This document shows, piece after piece, positions 22,331 to 35,100 of a DNA stretch of 64,000 bases. The notes below the pieces were generated by a model. The model did no database searches and was not told the DNA's origin. It was given only the letters and a program-made list of their open reading frames with translations. Origin of the DNA: Biomphalaria glabrata (Eukaryota; Mollusca; Gastropoda; Planorbidae); the NCBI RefSeq assembly GCF_947242115.1, contig NC_074719.1:3030283-3094282 (forward strand). Reading direction: 5' to 3'. Each line of letters opens with the position of its first letter. Within the stretch, counting starts at the first letter, position 1. Position numbers and translations under genes: made by a program.

Positions 22331-23369
22331 GTAGTCAAGGATGTCTCATTGTTAATGTAATCGGATCAAATGTCAAACCAAAATTGCATTTTCATTTATG
22401 CCAATCGGCCACATATTCAACAATCTATGTCTCAATGATTGAGATACATAACTGCTTACATTATATAAGCCTTACACAACTGTTCTTCAATTTTAAAAGA
22501 CACTCTAGCTTGATCTATAGTGTCTATAGTTCATTGATAAAGTTCTGGTATTGCTCCCTATAGTGTGCAATGTGCTTTGCTTCTTAATGTATCTCTTTTG
22601 AAGGAAAGCTGTAGGACCATGTCAGTGTTTACACTTCGGTGACTACGTAGATGTCAAGCCTGGGTTGCCTGCTGCATCTTCACAGTACTGCACAAATGTG
22701 AAAGTCCAGAGTCTGGAGAAGTGAGACTTTGTGTCTTAATGTACTGACTTTAGGCTGTCAACATGAACTCTGACCTCGTGGCAATCATGTATGTGTTTAT
22801 CGAAGTCCTCGTGTTTCGCGTGTCATGAACACTGCCCTTTAACCTTTAACCTTCGAAAACGAAGACAGTAACAGTATTATTATTATGTCCCTTGCCCAAA
22901 AAAAAAAAGAATTAAAGGGAACTAATTTAGGTCTGAACATTTCACACAATAGAATCCTTTTTTCCCTAAATAAAAAAGTATAGTTACACATGGTATGATT
23001 TAAAGTGACCAACTTCCTGCATTTAACAAACTCAGCTGCGTTTTAGAGCAAAAGTAAATATTTGTGACCGTAATAGGGCCGAAGTTATTGTCCAGAAAGG
23101 TCACCGAAATTCTAATCGGTGTGTGTGTGTGGGGGGGGGGTGAATTCTCTAGGGATTGTAAGGAGGCGAAAAAATGTAGGCCTACTTTGGAAAGTAATTA
23201 GAACTAATGAAATGAAATTGAAACCTTACAAGATAAGGCATATAATAACTCACAGTGAAGATGAAAATCTCCAATATTAAAACATGTTCATGTGTCATTT
23301 TTCAATGGTTGACACTTTCTTTTAGAGAAAGCTAGACAGGGCGCGGCATGTAATCTCAGGGTTGGTGTA
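22331..23369. other. Spacer, nothing recognised
   Basis: Contains a short GT/G run near 23120 but no gene that I can support. Confidence 0.5.
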
Positions 23370-23600
23370 AAGTTTCCCTTTAACACCTTGCGATATATAG
23401 GGCAGATGTTTCTGTGGCCCAAGGTTAACGAAGGTGTCATGTGGCCAGCACAAAGACCAATCAGGTTGGTGTGAGAATACAGTAAGTAGTTCCTCCTTGA
23501 AGCTTAGTGGAATAGGTGTGCTGGCGAAATAGAAGTTGAGGTGTTTATTTCAGCCAACGATAACGACGATCTCATGTAGCCAGTACAGTGACCGCCCTTT
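23370..23600 (-). mobile_element. Partial SINE, family 2
   Basis: TAGGGCAGATG, CTGTGGCC, GTTAACGAAGGTGTCATGTG and CCAGCAC match the 3' half of the family on the - strand. A second, shorter echo follows at 23566-23600. Confidence 0.7.
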
Positions 23601-23734
23601 TCTTCTCTTCCCTATAAATGCACTTTTTTAGAGCTGGCTAGACTCATCGAGCGAGAGAAAAATCCGGAACTAAATGCCCCACTACTCGCACAATTACACG
23701 CGATTGTTTTATAGTGGGAAGACTCATGAATATT

Positions 23735-23800
23735 ATATTATCTTATAAATTACAGACGTTATTTCAAAAGAGAAGATAATTACGTAATCTTGTATCACGA
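23735..23800 (-). mobile_element. LINE 3' UTR stub
   Basis: TATTATCTTATAAATTACAG, ACGTTATTTCAAAAGAGAAG and ATAATTACGTAAT match the LINE 3' end on the - strand. Confidence 0.65.
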
Positions 23801-24355
23801 GATTGTCTCAATGTCAGGCTCAAGATGACTTACTTCCCTCCCCCCCCCCCAAATCAGTTGCTTTAACTCTAAGATGTTATCGTTAGGAGCAATTACTACC
23901 ATAATTAGGGTTAATAATATAGGTAAAGGACTTCCTTTACCACAAGCGTACAAATGACTTAGTTCTGTGTAAGATAAGGGGGAAAAAAGTTGTAATTAAA
24001 TTGGGTATGATACAGTCTGAAAATTTCTTCCCTTGTTACATTCGACATAGACATTTAACATTTGCTTTACATTATCATATAAATGTTGTTAATGTTGTTC
24101 TCAGCCATTTAAACACGCCAATCTCAGTTAAACTTTGTCATTATTGCTCTAATATTTATTTTAATGAAGTCCGCCTAGTATACATTATTTAGCATTAACG
24201 CGCATTTAGACTACTAGATCTAGTGTCTATGCTCATTCAGCCAATGTAAATAGTAGTTATATAATCATCTCGCACAGAAATATATACGTTCTAAGATTCA
24301 CAGCAGCTGCCTTGCTAAGGGCAGTAATTATGTATGTAGTAATTATAGCTTACTT

Positions 24356-24536
24356 CAGTGTTTCCCAAACTGTGTTCCGCGGAACCCAAGTGTTCCACGA
24401 ACTACTGGAATAATTAACTAGTAGGGCTAGGGTTAATTAATCTCTTTAAAATATAAGCAAAGTGTTCCGCTAGATACTCAGAATGTGCGAGGTGTTTCGT
24501 TGGAGAAAAAAGACTGGGAAACAGTGGCCAACTCTA
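24356..24536. mobile_element. hAT-like MITE with amplified end
   Basis: Starts CAGTGTTTCCCAAACTGTG and ends GACTGGGAAACAGTG. The flanks GCTTACTT and GCCAACTC match at only 5 of 8 bases, so the target duplication is decayed or uncertain. Confidence 0.65.
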
Positions 24537-24665
24537 TAGCCGTTCGAATCTTGGTGGTATGGTAAAAAAGACTGGGAAACACTGGCCAACTCTATAGCAG
24601 TTCGACTCTTGTTAGTAAAAAAGACTGGGAAACACTGGCCAACTCTATAGCACTTCGACTCTTGT
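24505..24665. repeat. Tandem repeat of a MITE end and its flank
   Basis: Three units of AAAAAAGACTGGGAAACA(C/G)TGGCC followed by AACTCTATAGC and a TTCGA(A/C)TCTTG piece. The unit combines the MITE terminus with adjoining genomic sequence, so it was made after insertion. Confidence 0.85.
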
Positions 24666-25401
24666 TAGTGATACTCTTCATTGTGTGGTGTTTTTTATTT
24701 TTTAAGTAAAAACCAAACCATTTTTACAACCAGAGAATGATATTGAATCGAATACCGGCAAAAGTTTAAAGAAATCAATGGCCTATATAAAACTCTAAAT
24801 TAAGTAATTGCGTCATCAATTTCGGTACTTCGCTGCATCTGGCGCATAACCTGGGCAGCTATTTATGTGCGGCAGTGTTTGCCATTAACATTTAGGTCCT
24901 ATCTTTAAGAGAATTTTAGGTATGTGCTCTGCATGTTGAGCTTGAGACTCGGATACAATGGTATCACTACATTTTTAAAATGCAATCCTAAATATAAAGT
25001 ATAAACATTGATGTCTAAGACATGGTGTCGATAAATTTCACCAGTATCCATAATTATCGCTATCACTTTTGCATCTATGTTGTTATTGTTATAGTAGTAA
25101 TTCTGAGGTGGACAATTGTGGTCAAACTGAATTTTCGTTTGTTCGGGCCAATAAATATATCTTGATCTATTCTTAAAGCTTTTATTACGTTACAAAGTTG
25201 AAAAAAAAAAGATCCGCATCATTAATATTCACTTTCTTCTCAAGCCAAAAAACGTCTACAAATTCTCGTTTATAAACTACGTTACTCTCTTTAAAAGTTG
25301 AACACCCAGAACTACTACTCGAGAGACTTTCAAAATACAATGCTTGAGTAAATTGATCATTTTACTATCTTAGTATTATACAAGTCGAATTTATTTTTAA
25401 A
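24666..25401. other. Upstream region of receptor 3
   Basis: AT-rich, without similarity to the upstream regions of receptors 1 and 2. I see no certain promoter element. Confidence 0.5.
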
Positions 25402-26439
25402 ATGCCATATATTTACGATGTGGTCAGCGACGAACAATTTGCAAACGCCATGTTTGTCTACACTAAGATGTTGGCCCCAATATGCCAGATTTTCGCCATC
25501 TCATTCAATATTCTAAACATGACGATCTTCTTTCGAATGGGCTTGAGGGACAGCTTTAACATCACATTCTTTGTTCTGTCTCTCTCCGATTTGTTCTGTG
25601 TGCTATTGGAGGCCTCGGACACCGTCTGTCTAAACATAGCCATGTCTCCATGGCAACAGAACCTTCCGGTTAGCCTCTATTCCATCAGCGGAGGAATACA
25701 TTACTACCAATACATTTTCTTCGACACCTCCGTCTGCTTGGAGACATTCCTGGCGGTGACCAGGTGCTGCTGCGTAGCTATGCCGCTCAGATTCAAAAAC
25801 ATGTTCGCTTATGAGAGGTCGCTGGTGATCATCTTGATATTAATCGTCTGCAACTTCGTCTTCCGGATTCCTCTACTCTCGTCTTACACGCTCACTTGGC
25901 AAACGCATCCATCCACCAATCAGACGATATTTACCTTTTATTCCACCAATGACTTCAAGTTTTACAGCTCGTTAGAGCAGATAGCATCCCACACCATATT
26001 TCCAGTCATCTTGTTTTGCATAGCCACTCTATGTTCAGTAATACTGACAACCTCTCTAGCAGACGCCTCGCTCAAGAGGAATCTCATGACGCGCGCGAAA
26101 AGTAACCCCGAAAGCGTATACGCCAATGAGCTTAAAACAGATCACGTGAACCTGTCAACAAAAACTCTCAATACAAAAGAGGTTCAACTTGTCAAGGCCG
26201 TGACATTGGTTACATTAGTGTTGGGCTTTGTCCTTTTAATTCTCTCTGTATTTTCTTTAGCTGAAGCGGCAGTGCCCGAGTTCTTTGCTCGTAAGAAATA
26301 TAACAACACCCATAGCGTGTGTGCTATAGTTGTCAGCTTGGTAATTCTCTCCCACTCTGGGTATAAGTTTATCATTTACTATAGCTTCAATTCAAAATTT
26401 AGGATGATTATAAAACGAATTCTTGGACTATCTATATGA
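25402..26439 (+). CDS. Chemoreceptor-like class A GPCR, single exon (receptor 3)
   Basis: A 345-residue member of the same family as receptors 1 and 2, but clearly diverged. Shared anchors are GLRDSFNITF, LSLSDL with D63, MSPWQQNLPVS, CLETFLAVTRCCCVAMPL with R121, FRIPLLSSYTLTWQT in TM4/ECL2, KEVQLVKAVTLV before TM6 and AVPEFFARKKYNN in ECL3. The third intracellular loop is about ten residues longer. TM7 reads SHSGYKFIIYY, again without NPxxY. A sequon (NQT) lies in ECL2. The frame is intact. The gene lies outside the A/B duplication and is the older branch of the cluster. Ligand unknown. Confidence 0.9.
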   Translation: MPYIYDVVSDEQFANAMFVYTKMLAPICQIFAISFNILNMTIFFRMGLRDSFNITFFVLSLSDLFCVLLEASDTVCLNIAMSPWQQNLPVSLYSISGGIHYYQYIFFDTSVCLETFLAVTRCCCVAMPLRFKNMFAYERSLVIILILIVCNFVFRIPLLSSYTLTWQTHPSTNQTIFTFYSTNDFKFYSSLEQIASHTIFPVILFCIATLCSVILTTSLADASLKRNLMTRAKSNPESVYANELKTDHVNLSTKTLNTKEVQLVKAVTLVTLVLGFVLLILSVFSLAEAAVPEFFARKKYNNTHSVCAIVVSLVILSHSGYKFIIYYSFNSKFRMIIKRILGLSI

Positions 26440-26535
26440 CACACTACCAAAACACTTAGTACAGCACTGGACACACTACCAAGACAGTACAACACTGGAC
26501 ACACTACCAAGAAGACCAAATAAGGATAAACCTAG
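26440..26535. repeat. Short tandem ACACTACCAAGA repeats
   Basis: Three units of ACACTACCAA(A/G)A with AGTACA(A/G)CACTGG, directly after the receptor 3 stop and probably within its 3' UTR. Confidence 0.7.
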
Positions 26536-26635
26536 ACACCTGACTTGATTTGGTGATGGAATGTATTTAGATCTAATACAATACACACAAGAAAGGCTTA
26601 ATTTGTATATCAATATTTAAAAGAAGACCAGATCT

Positions 26636-27310
26636 TCTTGTCTTATAAATTACAAATGTCCATTCAAAAGAGAAGATAACTATGTCTTATACCAGTGTTT
26701 CCCAAACTGTGTTCTGCGGAACTCTCAGTGTTCGGTGAGGCCTGAATAAGTGTTTCATGAACTAAAAAAATTAACCAGGCTACCACTTGAATTAATCTCT
26801 AAGTAAATTAAGGGAAAAAAATATTTTTATTACTTCTTGATAACAAACTAAATTCTGTAACATCAGTTTGAACTGATCTAGATTGTGAATCTATACTATA
26901 GAATGCAGTACAGAACTTTTAACTTATGATCCAGCAAAGCCAAGTTAGGAAACAGACTTGACGCAACACATTTAGAATTCAGATTTATAATATCATATCT
27001 ACATATATTTATATTTTTTATACTAGAAAAGTAAAGCTCAATTTATAGATTTAATATGTTGTTTTTTTTAAACAAATGGAAACAAGATCCAATCTAAAAA
27101 AAAATAGTAAAATTATGTTACGCAAAATACTCAGAATGTGTGAGTGAAGTGACCTGTCAAGGAAAAAGTTTGGGAACCACTGTCTTGCACAATCCATGTA
27201 TGTATCAATCTAGTCATGTGTTAATTAAATCTTAAACTCGCAATCTAGTCCTGCATGTTGATTAAAGACTTAAACTCTGCTAAGTCATTTTGTTTTCCAG
27301 GAGGATTCAG
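26636..27310 (-). mobile_element. LINE 3' fragment split by a MITE
   Basis: The - strand has the LINE 3' UTR and, beyond the MITE, a decayed tail (KTKDLAEFKSLINMQD-like). It is much more diverged than the copies near receptors 1 and 2. Confidence 0.65.
26693..27182. mobile_element. hAT-like MITE, long form
   Basis: Starts CAGTGTTTCCCAAACTGTG and ends TTTGGGAACCACTG. TCTTATAC and TCTTGCAC flank it, 6 of 8 matching. It lies inside the LINE fragment and so is younger than it. Confidence 0.75.
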
Positions 27311-28559
27311 ATCAATTCATATTTAAAAAATTATTATTTTGCTTTTCACTCATCAAACATAACTCTTAAATAATAAATTATGAAAAAATGTATTTTGGCA
27401 GTAGAAAAAAAAATATTTAAAAAATACATCACTTCTAACATGTAGCAGGTTCAGATTTCATGCTTCAAAAAAAAAGTATTATGTATGTTATATTATTTCT
27501 AAAAATAGTACAACAAAAAAAATTAAACATGGATCTCATACCACAGCATACTACATACAGACAAGTATTACCTTTACATCAATTATATATGAAACCAAAG
27601 CAAACGTAATTTCAAACTTCTTGCATTGTGGCAGTCAACATTTATATTTTGGTTTTAAGATTCTTTACAGAGAATTAAAAAAAAAAAACATCCATAAAAA
27701 CCAAGGGTACCGGTAATATCAAAATCTGTGGTCGATGCAAAAAATACCAAACATTTGCAAATATACTACACTTCTAATGAAACTTCCTCAACAGAGTCAG
27801 AAGAATAAACTGAAATGATATTTTCTCGGACACAACACATACAGAAATTCAATTTTGTGTAAGTAACCATACACCAAACATTTCCAGAGACATCAAAAAC
27901 ATAATTTTTGTATAAATAGATCAAAATTTGTATGCATTGCTTTTTAGTTATCATGCTTTGAAACAGCAACTGTAAAAGCTTTCTGATAAAACTATAAAGC
28001 CAATGACAACACAATGAAATGTGAAACGTATTCAAATCTTGTTATTGTTGATTCCCTACAGTCCTACTAATTATGTATCTTTATGCAATAAAATAGAGAC
28101 CAGGTTTGAAACAAATATTTATAAACAAAACTTGATCAATGATGGCAGAAATAGGGGGTACAAAAGAGAACCATCTGCTTTCTTCTTTCTTGAGCACACA
28201 GAGTAGCTACTTTTGTAAGCACAATGAAAACAGAGCAGCTCTGAGAAGCTGATTGGCCATGGTGCAATGTGAAAGAGGGCAGTTTTGCAAAGCTGATTGG
28301 CAATGACACAATGTAGCTATATTAAATTATGTGACTAGGAGAAATCTAAGTAGAGATGGTGTGACTCCATAAAATAGTTGCAAATAAGGTGGAGAACAAA
28401 TATTTACATGAACGCGAATTATAAATAAAAGGGAAAACATTTTTGTAAAGTTTTCTAAGACAGAAGAGTTACTCCTCCCTCTACATTGTCCTTCACCTCT
28501 ACCAAAGTATTGAAATAAAAGAGACAGCAGGAGAGCAGAAATGAAGGTCACATGGCCCT
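27311..28559. other. AT-rich intergenic spacer
   Basis: No gene recognised. A duplicated phrase (GAGAAGCTGATTGGCCATGG and GCAAAGCTGATTGGCAATGA) occurs near 28240-28310. Confidence 0.5.
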
Positions 28560-28715
28560 TGCCTAAGACAGACACAGCCAATGAAAAGAAAACTTAAACT
28601 TCTAGTGGACCACTGCTTTGTTTACATTATGTGTGGCAAAATACGCAGGTTGCCACTGGGTTTATGTAGTCATGTGAAATACTTCACTCAAGTAGAGCCT
28701 AAGGAATAGAAGACA
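28560..28715 (+). mobile_element. RTE/L1-like LINE 3' stub
   Basis: TGTGTGGCAAAATACGCAGG and TGTAGTCATGTGAAATAC match the zinc-finger-coding 3' end seen at 21285-21345. It ends just outside the 3' end of the DUF5054-like gene, on the opposite strand. Confidence 0.55.
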
Positions 28716-28782
28716 AGGCCTTATTTATATATATACAAATATGTACAAATTTGTTGGTAAAAGGATGTTATAGAATCTAAAA

Positions 28783-28788
28783 TTTATT
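28783..28788 (-). terminator. Polyadenylation signal AATAAA
   Basis: AATAAA on the - strand lies ~130 bases after the stop codon of the DUF5054-like gene. It is the best poly(A) signal in that stretch, giving a short 3' UTR. Confidence 0.6.
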
Positions 28789-28915
28789 CTTTTTTAAATG
28801 TCAAATTATAATAATTTCTCTTAATGTAAAATAAACAACAACGTTTTGCAAGAAGTTTAAAGAAGCAAAGATCTGACAATGAGAAAAAGAAGTAAAAAAT
28901 ATATACTTATATAAT

Positions 28916-29181
28916 TTAAACAAAATTAATAGCAAATTTAGTCTTAATATCTGCATCTTCCTTATTGAATGGATACCAGTATATATAATTAGTGTTCCAA
29001 ATGTTATTGAAGATATTGAAAGACATTGTCTGGATGCTGGAGCACTGAAATGGTTGAAGTGGCACTGGGAAAGGGACGTCCTGTCTATCTGATGTGCCTA
29101 TGAAAACTATCGGCACGTCTCGGCTTAGAATTTGTAGACCGTGACCTGAGCTATTCAGTAGACTGATACCAGTGTCCACAC
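28916..29181 (-). CDS. DUF5054-like gene, exon 14 (last)
   Basis: Residues 654-741 and stop TAA: VDTGISLLNSSGHGLQILSR, NIFNNIWNTNYIYWYPFN. Acceptor CTGTTCCAG. Confidence 0.93.
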
Positions 29182-32100
29182 CTGGAACAGAATTAAACGA
29201 CATTATTAAACAGCTGTTAAGTATATTAAGAAAAATGGAACGGAAAGATGATCAGTAACATTCACTTATATTAATGAGTGTTTTTCAATGTTGAGCTTTT
29301 AATTAATTAAAACAAAGAAAATTTGTCTCATGCATTTGATTTTTTTTATACGTGGAGGGAAAGGATTGTAGAAACTAATAGATTCATCCTTTTTTTACTA
29401 GGGTATATTTGATTACAATACAAACTTATTTTATTATTTTAGAAATTTATTTATAAGAAGGCAATAGCTTCATCTGCTTCAGCTGTTATAAAAGAAGGTC
29501 ATTGAAAACTGAATATCTGAAGCCACTTAAAACTAAGCATTCTTCATTCATTTTTATCCGAAACAAATTTCTTCATTTTTAAGTCACTAATCCTATCTTC
29601 CAAACCCTCTCAGCTTGATTCTTCCATTTGCAAAATAGTCGTGTGGTATACATTTTGGAATGTCTTTTATTTGACATCTTTATTAGTGAATTAAAAGCAT
29701 TTCTTTGATTTATATGTTTTTTTTTCCAGATTATCATAACCAGTGACTGAATTAAGGATGGCATTAGAACTTAAAAAAACTTTCTAAAAAAATAAAAACA
29801 CATACAAAAAAAAATCACTAATGTGACATTTACAAACATAAATTTTCATTCAGTAGTACAATGTTCACCGTTTCCCCCTAACTTGGTATTTATAGAAGGA
29901 CATTCCTATTTAGCAAAAAATCAAAAGTTTTTTTTAGCTGTCCAGGAGATATTTTCCTGGCCAACAATGTTCACAAGTGAAATAGTTTAAACTCTTAATG
30001 CGCTTGATATCTCTATACAGCTCAATTTTCCCAAACAATGATGTCCACGATGTTTAAAGATAGCTTCAACTTTTCTTGATCTCTCAGTTGGCAAGCTGCA
30101 AGTGGTATGCACTCTGGAATAGTCACCATAATGGTCCCAAGTTTGAACCCTCCTCGCAATCCTGAAAGAGGTTTCGACTAGGATGTTATAATCTTTTTTG
30201 AAGTAACGGCCATAAGTTGTAAAAACAAACATGCAAAATAATAAACCAAGATAAGTTAAATAAACCCAGATAACTAAAACTTGTCTATTTATCTCTTGAA
30301 GTAGAAGATGTACTCATTGACAAACAACTCATTTAATGTAACTTTTCTTTACAACTTTTATAGTACAGCATGCTCAATGCCTATGTCTTTTGTGGGCATG
30401 CAGGGGGTCGGCTCAAGTCCCACCGATTGGTAGCCAAACAGTTATGTCACTCAACCACACACCACACCAAGCGGGGTCGGCCTTAGTCATAGGCAAAGTA
30501 GGCAAACGCCTTTGGTGGCCTTGCACAGGGCTAAAAAAATTTTAGATTAAAAAAATAGTGAAACTTGGATCAGACCTGAAACATAGTATCAAACATAGTA
30601 GAGCACTATGACTCCTCATTTACTAGTCCACTATAGAAATTGTGGTACATGACTTTCAGTTATATGTCTATTTAGTGATACATGGGCAGGTTTTTAATAA
30701 ATTGCATAATTTTTATTTTTTCTAAGTTTCTTTTTCTTTAATTTCATTAAAGCCACCAAGTTCACTTTGCCTTGTGTCACCTATTACCCAAGGCCTGACA
30801 CACAGTTCTATAATTAACCATATTTTTTATAGCTAATATTTTGTCTCAAATCCACTACATTTTTAGTAGGGTAAATAAGATCTAGCATTCTTTTTCTTCA
30901 AATCATTCATTTCAAGCAAGTCATTTAACTATCAACCATTATTCTAATGACTGATAGTAAAGGCAGTATAAATGCTGAGTTTTGAGTTTTTTGGCACATC
31001 AGCACACTTTAGGCCATATCGGGCCTTATAAATGCTGAGTTTTGATATTTTTGGCACATCGGCACACTTTAGGCCATGTAGTGCCCTATAAATGCTGAGC
31101 TTTGAGTTTTTTTGGCACATCTGCACACTTTAGGCCATGTAGTGCCCTATAAATGCTGAATGCAGGCTAAAAGTTAATGCTTACATACCATGTACATACT
31201 GGCTACCATTCAGAACAACATTGCAGGGGTCGATTTTCTGACCCATCTTGCTAAGTGACCACGCTGTGTTGGAATTCAACGGAGAAAAGCCAAAGGAGAT
31301 GGACTCTGGAAGCCGCGTGGTCACTTTACCCAGCAACAACAATGTGACATCAATACCTGCAACAAAAACACAAATATAGAATCTGAAATAAATGTCTGAA
31401 ATAATAGTGTTATGATTGGTGATAATCTCATTTTAATGATGTCAGGTCAGTTTTAGTACACTAATCTAAACTAAAAATTACACAAGATAATAAAAGGGGC
31501 CTAGATTGATAAAATTGAATGTTCTCAAGATTGATTAAAATTAAATAATTTCCTCTTTCTTGTAGTTTGTTTTTGTAAGCTTCCAATATTGAATTGTTAA
31601 TTTTTTTTTTAAATCCATTTTAATTATGTTATGTTATAAAAAGTATTCAAAACTGTATACCGTTTTTAAAATGTAAAACATTTAAAAACATTTTAAAATA
31701 TGATTCCTCTATGAGTATTCTTCTACCATTTTTTGAAAACTACACATATTAAGGTTTTGACAAGCCTGGTGCAACTACTCTAGAAAGCATTGCTATAATT
31801 CTAATGACATCTTTTGATTACTAAATTGCTTAATAAAATCTGTATACTTCTACACTTCCCCAGTAGACTTTAAAAGCAAATAAAAAAAGGAAACTTTAAT
31901 TTATGAAGACTACATGGGAAAATATAACCGCTAATTATGCCAGACTAATTTTTTAGTAGCATGATTAGTTAAGTGCTGGAAATAAACTTAATTTGAGGAT
32001 TGGACATTTGTCAAGCACTGGATGTAGGATTATCTTTAGTAACTGGATTGGTCAAGTACTGGACATAGACTTACCTTTAGTTGCTGGGTTGGTCAAGTAC

Positions 32101-35100
32101 TGGACATAGAACACTTCAGGAGCTCCATACTTGGTCACAGTCTGATTATCTGTAGTTGTGGCCTTCACCCAAAAATCACAGTTTGTGGTATTAACTGTTC
32201 AGGAGGTAAGGAAACAAATGATGCCTTGATAATTTAAATTATAACTAAAGCTATGAAATACTTTTATTCAGCCAATTTTTAAAAGCAGCTTGTTGGAGAT
32301 AATAATGGAGTTATTTTTGAGACAAATGTTTGTCAGGATACATGCAAATCTGTGGAGATTAAGCTCTGATTCACCCCAATGCCAATTTTTTAAAGTATTA
32401 TTTCTTATTGCTGTGTATCAAATGTAAGCAATGTTGGATGTAAAAGTTATAATCAGGCAAATGATGTGAAGTTTTTGATTGTTTTAAGTTTTCCTTGTAT
32501 GAGAGAGAGAGTTGAGTTTGTCACTTGGTGCTGGGAGTAGAAGAGGACCGGTGTTAGTTTACTGTCCCAGTGTTTTTTTTCCTATAATTATTTATCTTGT
32601 TTCCTGAATAGCTGGAGTTTTTGTGGTTCATATAGTTTGCATTCATTGGTATTTAGTGCATATTATTGTAACAGTACCTCTAATTAAACCTCTGTTGATC
32701 CCCTTTGTTAGGGTTGCATTCATATCTAACGTTTTTGAAGTAATGTCTGTATTTCATAAAATGAGACATAATTTTAAGTAACCCCCTTGAGCCAAGGGAG
32801 GTGTGGTGGTAGAGCGGTAAAGCGGTTGGCTTCTGAACCGAGGGTCCCAGGTTTGAATCCTGGTGAAGACTGGGATTTTTAATTTAGGGATCTTTGTGCA
32901 CCTCTGAGTCTACCCAGCTTTAATGGGTACCAGACTTAAGTTGGGGAAAAGTAAAGGCAGTTGGTCGTTATGCTGGCCACATGACACCCTCGTTAACTGT
33001 AGGCCACAGAAAACAGATGACCTTTACATCATCTGCCCTATAGACCACAAGGTCTGAAAGGGGAACTTTACTTGAGCCAAGAAAAAGAACCTGATAATAA
33101 ATAAAAAATAATACACCGCAACTTTTTTAATATTCTATTCAAGTAAAGAAACATTTCCAATTCTACTAAATAAAAACATTTCCATTTCAAATTGTTTCTT
33201 ACCTTTTTTGTAGACGTTCAGTACAGAAACGTCCCATCTCTTCTTCTCAGGTTTGCCATATTTAGTAACATTTGGTTTGTCATAGCCAACACCGGCCTCG
33301 TAGTTGTACAGTTTGGCCATGCTGATAAAGTCTTGTTCCACAAAGGTGTCGTAGATCAACTTACCAAGAGGTGCCGAGGGGCTAGCCCAGTCTCGCTGAG
33401 GAAAACGGATACATATTGAAACATATTTAAATGAATTATAATCCATCAATTATACAAATTACATAGAAGCAAATTCTCATTAAAGATATGTATAAAATAG
33501 TGCCAAGTAATTTTGAGATGAATTAGGAAAACCCTTATGCCCAATAATTTAATGAAGCTTTTGAGCCTGGCAACTTGATGGTATCATGCCATTCACTGCT
33601 TAGACATTAGCTTTCAGATCCTATATTATCTGCTATTCAAATGTTTGACGGCAGCCTGCAACACAATCACTGGTTTATGAGTGTGCAGTTATATTGTATT
33701 AATAAATATGTCCACATCTCTCTTGGTGTTTCTTTATTTCTGCTAACGTGAATGTCTATTAGAGCTTATTACTTACACAGCGGACACAATGCACTAAATA
33801 CATAGAATAAAGATACTTGGTAACAGACAATAATTTTTTTTAATAAATACACATTGGCTAATCCAGCCCCAAAGGCACAACATACACTACAATATTAACA
33901 TCATAGAAATATAGTTACAGCTCCATATTCAGAATAAACTTCATAATATAGATCTACATACTCACGCTGAAAAATATATCTACACCCACACTCTACAAGG
34001 ACCAAGTAAAAACTGAGGTTTTCACTTCATGGTCAGTATTAGACAGATAGCTTTCCAGTGGAAAGGCACGAGATGATCAAGTGACTACAAAATCACTTCA
34101 TGTCACAGTGAGTCTCAAACGAGTCTGTGATACAGCCCACTTCAAAGCTTAATGTAAAACTATACAGTGTACTCTTCTTTGAGTTCAAAGATTTAGGAGA
34201 ATTACAGTATTTCATATGATTATGTCACATCCAATACAGACAAAAATGTTGACTATAGACAGTCAATTTAAGTTAACTTTTAGCCACCAGTGTCTTTGGC
34301 AATAGCTTTCCTTTTGGTCTTTCAAATGTGTATCAATCCAGCCTTTGTAAGAGATTATCAGCTGTCACATTTGGTTCAACTACACAGGATTTCCCAAGAT
34401 TAAAAAAAAAAAAAGAAGGAAAATTTATACATGATTTACTTTCAAAACCTGATCAAATGACACAGAGAAAATGACAGCAAAAATGAAATTATTAATAATA
34501 TAATATTTTTAAGTATCTCACTTAGAAAGCTGACTGCATAAAAAACTCTTGAAATTTCCTTTTTCAATGCCTTGAGCTATCACACTTCAATTGAGTTTCA
34601 TTAAGCCAAGTTTAACCAACAGCGTGAATAATAGTGTGAAATGGCATCAATCTACCTTTGTGTGGGATAGACTAAAAGAAATGCCTGCAGTTCAGCAGCA
34701 AATTAAAAGGTAAAGATGAAGATACCTGATTGACAGGATCATATAATCTTGACAGAGACCCATCTTTGGCAAATTGAATGATCACACCACCAGGACATGT
34801 GTACTCAACATCAGTTTGGCCATCAGAGTAACCTGTAGAAGCAGAGAAACAGACAAGATTAATTTTACAGATTGGCAGGCAGACTAATTGGTTAGTTTTA
34901 TAAGTTTTGGACATTCTTTAAGAAATGAAAATCATTTTGATCAAGTCCAGACCAGCAAGGCAGAATGGCATAGTGGCGGGAGGGGTTTGAACAAGGGTCC
35001 ATCATGAAGACACTCCAAAGTGCATACAACACTACCATATAACCACATGACCAAAGGATCTTTAAAAGATAGCTTTTGAAAAAATATTGAAAACTATTCA

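Larger units (their letters stand above)
29182..31188 (-). other. Intron 13 of the DUF5054-like gene
   Basis: Holds a diverged family-3 SINE (30085-30200), a family-1 SINE piece (30362-30472), a MITE-like repeat (30473-30805) and a three-copy 60-bp repeat (30968-31165). The rest is AT-rich with nothing recognised. Confidence 0.7.

Noticed and set aside
21821-22338. Three long - strand frames of 130-160 codons
   Set aside because: They come from a 25-bp tandem repeat that lacks stops in every - frame; composition and overlap show they are not genes.
30944-31126. Small repeated - strand protein
   Set aside because: It is the 60-bp tandem repeat in intron 13 read through in one frame.
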